Below, piece by piece: positions 61,571-64,000 of a DNA stretch of 64,000 nt; position 1 is the first letter of the stretch; every line of letters begins with the position of its first letter. This stretch comes from Flavobacteriaceae bacterium Ga0077528 (GTDB taxonomy: Bacteria > Bacteroidota > Bacteroidia > Flavobacteriales > Flavobacteriaceae), in assembly GCA_001464475.1 (NCBI GenBank), contig LNDX01000005.1:1-64000 (forward strand). Direction: 5' to 3'. The notes under the pieces are model-generated. The model searched no databases. It was not told the DNA's origin and was given only the letters and a program-made list of their open reading frames with translations. The position numbers and the translations under genes were made by a program.

Positions 61571-62242
61571 ATGAACATTCTAGAAACCAAAAATATCGAT
61601 AAATTCTTCCACGAGCCAACCGAATTTCAAGTTTTGAAAGAAATTTCATTTGATGTAAAAAAAGGTGAATTTCTTTCCATGGTTGGAAAATCGGGTAGTG
61701 GTAAGTCAACACTTTTATACATACTTTCCACGATGGATACCGATTATAAAGGTGAATTATATATTGATAATAAATTGATGACTGGTTTATCAACAGACCA
61801 ATTAGCCGAAATAAGAAACGAAAAAATTGGGTTTGTGTTCCAATTTCACTATTTACTTCCAGAGTTTTCTTGTCTGAGAAATGTGATGATTCCTGCTTTG
61901 AAACTTGGCAAATTATCTGAAAAAGAAATTGAAGCACGCGCTTATCAAAAATTAGAAATATTATGTTTACAAGACCAAGCTTTAAAACCAGCAAGCAAAC
62001 TTTCTGGTGGACAACAACAACGTGTAGCCATTGCACGAGCTTTGATAAATGATCCGTTATTAATTATGGGTGATGAACCTACAGGAAATCTCGACAGTAA
62101 AAATACAGCTATTGTTTTTGATATTTTTCAAGAACTCACTCAAAATTTTGGTCAAACCATTATTGCTGTCACGCACGATGATGACTTTGCTCATAAAAGC
62201 GATCGTATCATTGAAATGAAAGACGGAAGAATTATCAGTTAA
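61571..62242 (+). CDS. ABC transporter ATP-binding protein (MacB/LolD type)
   Basis: The 223-residue ATPase has Walker [11 protein letters not shown]-loop [13 protein letters not shown], signature [15 protein letters not shown], Walker [15 protein letters not shown] and a switch histidine (AVTHDDDFA). The [15 protein letters not shown] segment is typical of the LolD/MacB group. It is the last gene of the TetR operon. Confidence 0.93.
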   Translation: MNILETKNIDKFFHEPTEFQVLKEISFDVKKGEFLSMVGKSGSGKSTLLYILSTMDTDYKGELYIDNKLMTGLSTDQLAEIRNEKIGFVFQFHYLLPEFSCLRNVMIPALKLGKLSEKEIEARAYQKLEILCLQDQALKPASKLSGGQQQRVAIARALINDPLLIMGDEPTGNLDSKNTAIVFDIFQELTQNFGQTIIAVTHDDDFAHKSDRIIEMKDGRIIS

Positions 62243-62271
62243 GCTATCTGTTTTTTATATTATGTATAGTA

Positions 62272-62319
62272 ATTTAGCAAGAAAATTCTTTTCTACATTT
62301 ATTTTATCGTTACATTTAC
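62272..62319 (+). promoter_or_regulatory. acs: Two-part upstream element of acs
   Basis: ATTTAGCAAGAA (62272-62283) is followed by TACATTTAC (62311-62319), 39 bp start to start, exactly as before the prpE-like gene. A shared activator is inferred. Confidence 0.65.
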
Positions 62320-62349
62320 ATTAACAAACGAATAAAAAATAGAATAATA

Positions 62350-64000
62350 ATGAGTTACTATACAATAGACAATTTAGAGCATTACTTTAAAATGTATAAG
62401 AAATCAGTTCGTGAACCAAGAAAATTTTGGGACAGAGTAGCTGATGAAAACTTTACGTGGTACCAAAAATGGGAAAAAGTAATGGAATTTGATTTTCAAG
62501 AAGCCAAATTCAAGTGGTTTTTGGATGCCAAAGTAAATATTACTAAAAACTGTATTGACAGACATTTGGCAAAAAGAGGCGATAAAACGGCTATCATTTT
62601 TGAACCGAATGATCCTAGCGAAGCAGCACAACATATTTCTTACAACGAATTATACGCAAGAGTTTCCAAAATGGCGAATATTCTTCGTGAGCAAGGCATT
62701 AAAAAAGGCGACCGCGTTTGTATTTATCTTCCAATGATTCCTGAATTGGCCGTTTCAATTTTGGCTTGTGCTCGAATTGGCGCTATCCATTCAGTAGTTT
62801 TTGCAGGATTTTCATCTTCGGCTGTTTCGGCACGTATTAATGATTCTGAATGTAAAATGGTTATTACATCTGACGGAAGTTACCGCGGAAATAAAGCCAT
62901 CGACCTAAAAGGAATTGTAGATGAAGCTCTAGAGAAATCGCCTTGTGTTGAAAAAGTTTTGGTTGTAAAAAGAACCAATTCGGAAGTAAAAATGAAAGAA
63001 GGTCGTGATATTTGGTTACAACCATTAATGGACGCAGCGATTCCTAATTGTGTAGCCGAAATTATGGATGCAGAAGATCCATTATTCATTCTTTATACTT
63101 CTGGTTCAACTGGAAAACCTAAAGGAATGGTGCATACTACAGCAGGTTACATGGTTTACACCGCTTATACTTTCAAAAATATATTCAAATACGAAGAAAA
63201 CGACGTGTATTGGTGTACTGCCGATATCGGTTGGATTACAGGACATTCCTATATTCTTTACGGACCACTTTTGAATGGTGCTACAACCGTAATTTTTGAA
63301 GGAGTTCCTTCATATCCAGATTTCAGTCGTTTTTGGGAAGTAATTGAAAAACATCAAGTGAATCAATTCTACACTGCGCCAACTGCCATTCGTGCTTTGG
63401 CAAAAGAAAGTTTAGATTATGTTCAAAGATTTCCATTAAGTTCCTTAAAAGTCATTGGTTCTGTTGGTGAACCGATTAACGAAGAAGCTTGGCACTGGTA
63501 CAACGATCACGTAGGAGGAAAGCGTTGTCCTTTAGTAGATACTTGGTGGCAAACAGAAACCGGTGGAATTATGATTTCGCCAGTTCCATTTGTAACACCT
63601 ACAAAACCAACTTATGCTTCGTTGCCACTACCAGGAATTCAACCCGTTTTAATGGACGAATTGCGCAACGAAATAGAAGGTAATCAAGTAACAGGTAGTT
63701 TGTGTATCAAATTCCCATGGCCGTCTATGGCTAGAACGATTTGGGGTGACCATCAACGTTATAAAGAAACGTATTTCACAGCTTTCCCAGGAAAATATTT
63801 TACTGGTGACGGAGCTTTACGAGATGAAGTAGGTTACTACAGAATTACCGGTAGAGTAGATGATGTAATCATTGTTTCTGGACATAATTTAGGAACGGCT
63901 CCAATTGAAGATGCTATCAACGAACACCCAGCTGTGGCAGAAAGTGCAATCGTTGGATTCCCACATGATATCAAAGGAAATGCACTTTATGGATTTGTAA
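62350..64000 (+). CDS. acs: Acetyl-CoA synthetase, C-terminus beyond window
   Basis: The gene is open at the right edge; 550 codons of an expected 635 or so are present. It begins MSYYTIDNLEHYFKMYKKS, has LFILYTSGSTGKPKGMVHTTAGYMVY, the ADIGWITGHSYILYGPL acyl-pocket segment, DTWWQTETGGIMISP and YFTGDGALRDEVGYYRITGRVDD. It activates acetate to acetyl-CoA. The MVHTTAG motif distinguishes it from the upstream prpE-like gene. The C-terminal lid lysine lies outside. Confidence 0.95.
   Translation, partial: MSYYTIDNLEHYFKMYKKSVREPRKFWDRVADENFTWYQKWEKVMEFDFQEAKFKWFLDAKVNITKNCIDRHLAKRGDKTAIIFEPNDPSEAAQHISYNELYARVSKMANILREQGIKKGDRVCIYLPMIPELAVSILACARIGAIHSVVFAGFSSSAVSARINDSECKMVITSDGSYRGNKAIDLKGIVDEALEKSPCVEKVLVVKRTNSEVKMKEGRDIWLQPLMDAAIPNCVAEIMDAEDPLFILYTSGSTGKPKGMVHTTAGYMVYTAYTFKNIFKYEENDVYWCTADIGWITGHSYILYGPLLNGATTVIFEGVPSYPDFSRFWEVIEKHQVNQFYTAPTAIRALAKESLDYVQRFPLSSLKVIGSVGEPINEEAWHWYNDHVGGKRCPLVDTWWQTETGGIMISPVPFVTPTKPTYASLPLPGIQPVLMDELRNEIEGNQVTGSLCIKFPWPSMARTIWGDHQRYKETYFTAFPGKYFTGDGALRDEVGYYRITGRVDDVIIVSGHNLGTAPIEDAINEHPAVAESAIVGFPHDIKGNALYGFV

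Overview
The window looks like chromosomal DNA from a low-GC member of the Flavobacteriaceae, most likely Flavobacterium or a close relative. The evidence is the AT-rich codon use, the near absence of Shine-Dalgarno sequences, the Bacteroidetes -7 promoter box TAnnTTTG in front of several genes, a PorX-type regulator of the type IX secretion system, a TonB-dependent outer-membrane receptor, DUF5117 and M13 peptidases, and many short intergenic palindromes. I saw no rRNA, tRNA, CRISPR array or complete insertion sequence.

Layout. 1-1.9 kb: a lipoprotein with a Ser/Gly repeat linker, cut by the window edge, and small genes, one of them frameshifted. 1.9-13.7 kb: mostly housekeeping and catabolism (HutI, CorA, a TonB receptor with a damaged 3' end, ArsC-like, CPBP protease, MenE, M1 peptidase, RDD protein, acyl-CoA carboxylase beta). 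13.8-17.5 kb: a phosphate module (DUF47 protein, PiT transporter, OprP-type porin) followed by a decayed copy of the PiT 3' end. 17.5-31.9 kb: a lysine-rich histone-like protein, a probable small RNA, a zincin, prfB with its programmed frameshift, threonine aldolase, YbaB, oligopeptidase, cysteine synthase, alanine dehydrogenase, tsaE with a disturbed start, and porX. 32-36 kb: two lipoprotein peptidases.

36-48 kb is the most notable region: about ten minus-strand genes that together read as an aromatic-acid pathway through CoA thioesters. The inferred route is CoA ligation of salicylate (or a 2-substituted benzoate), 5-hydroxylation by a monooxygenase fused to an Old Yellow Enzyme domain, thioester release to gentisate, ring cleavage by gentisate 1,2-dioxygenase, hydrolysis by an FAH-family enzyme and maleate-to-fumarate isomerisation. 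A nitrilase, a flavin reductase, an FMN glutamate-synthase-like protein, a pterin dehydratase and a TIMP/NTR-like secreted protein sit among them. A divergent IS1-InsA-like DNA-binding protein lies at the head, next to repeated TTAGTATA boxes.

48-64 kb is a plus-strand short-chain acid module: porin, MHS-family transporter with two small membrane proteins, an SLC5-STAC histidine kinase (CrbS-like), a stand-alone receiver, an inverted ToxR-like membrane regulator, propionyl-CoA synthetase, a TetR-cupin-MFP-ABC export operon, and acetyl-CoA synthetase (cut by the window end). The prpE-like and acs genes share a two-part upstream element with identical spacing, the best regulatory lead in the window.

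All function calls come from reading the sequence and recalling families; no database search was run. Three genes show frame disruptions (near 1620, 4695 and 29610), which could be real decay or sequence errors.
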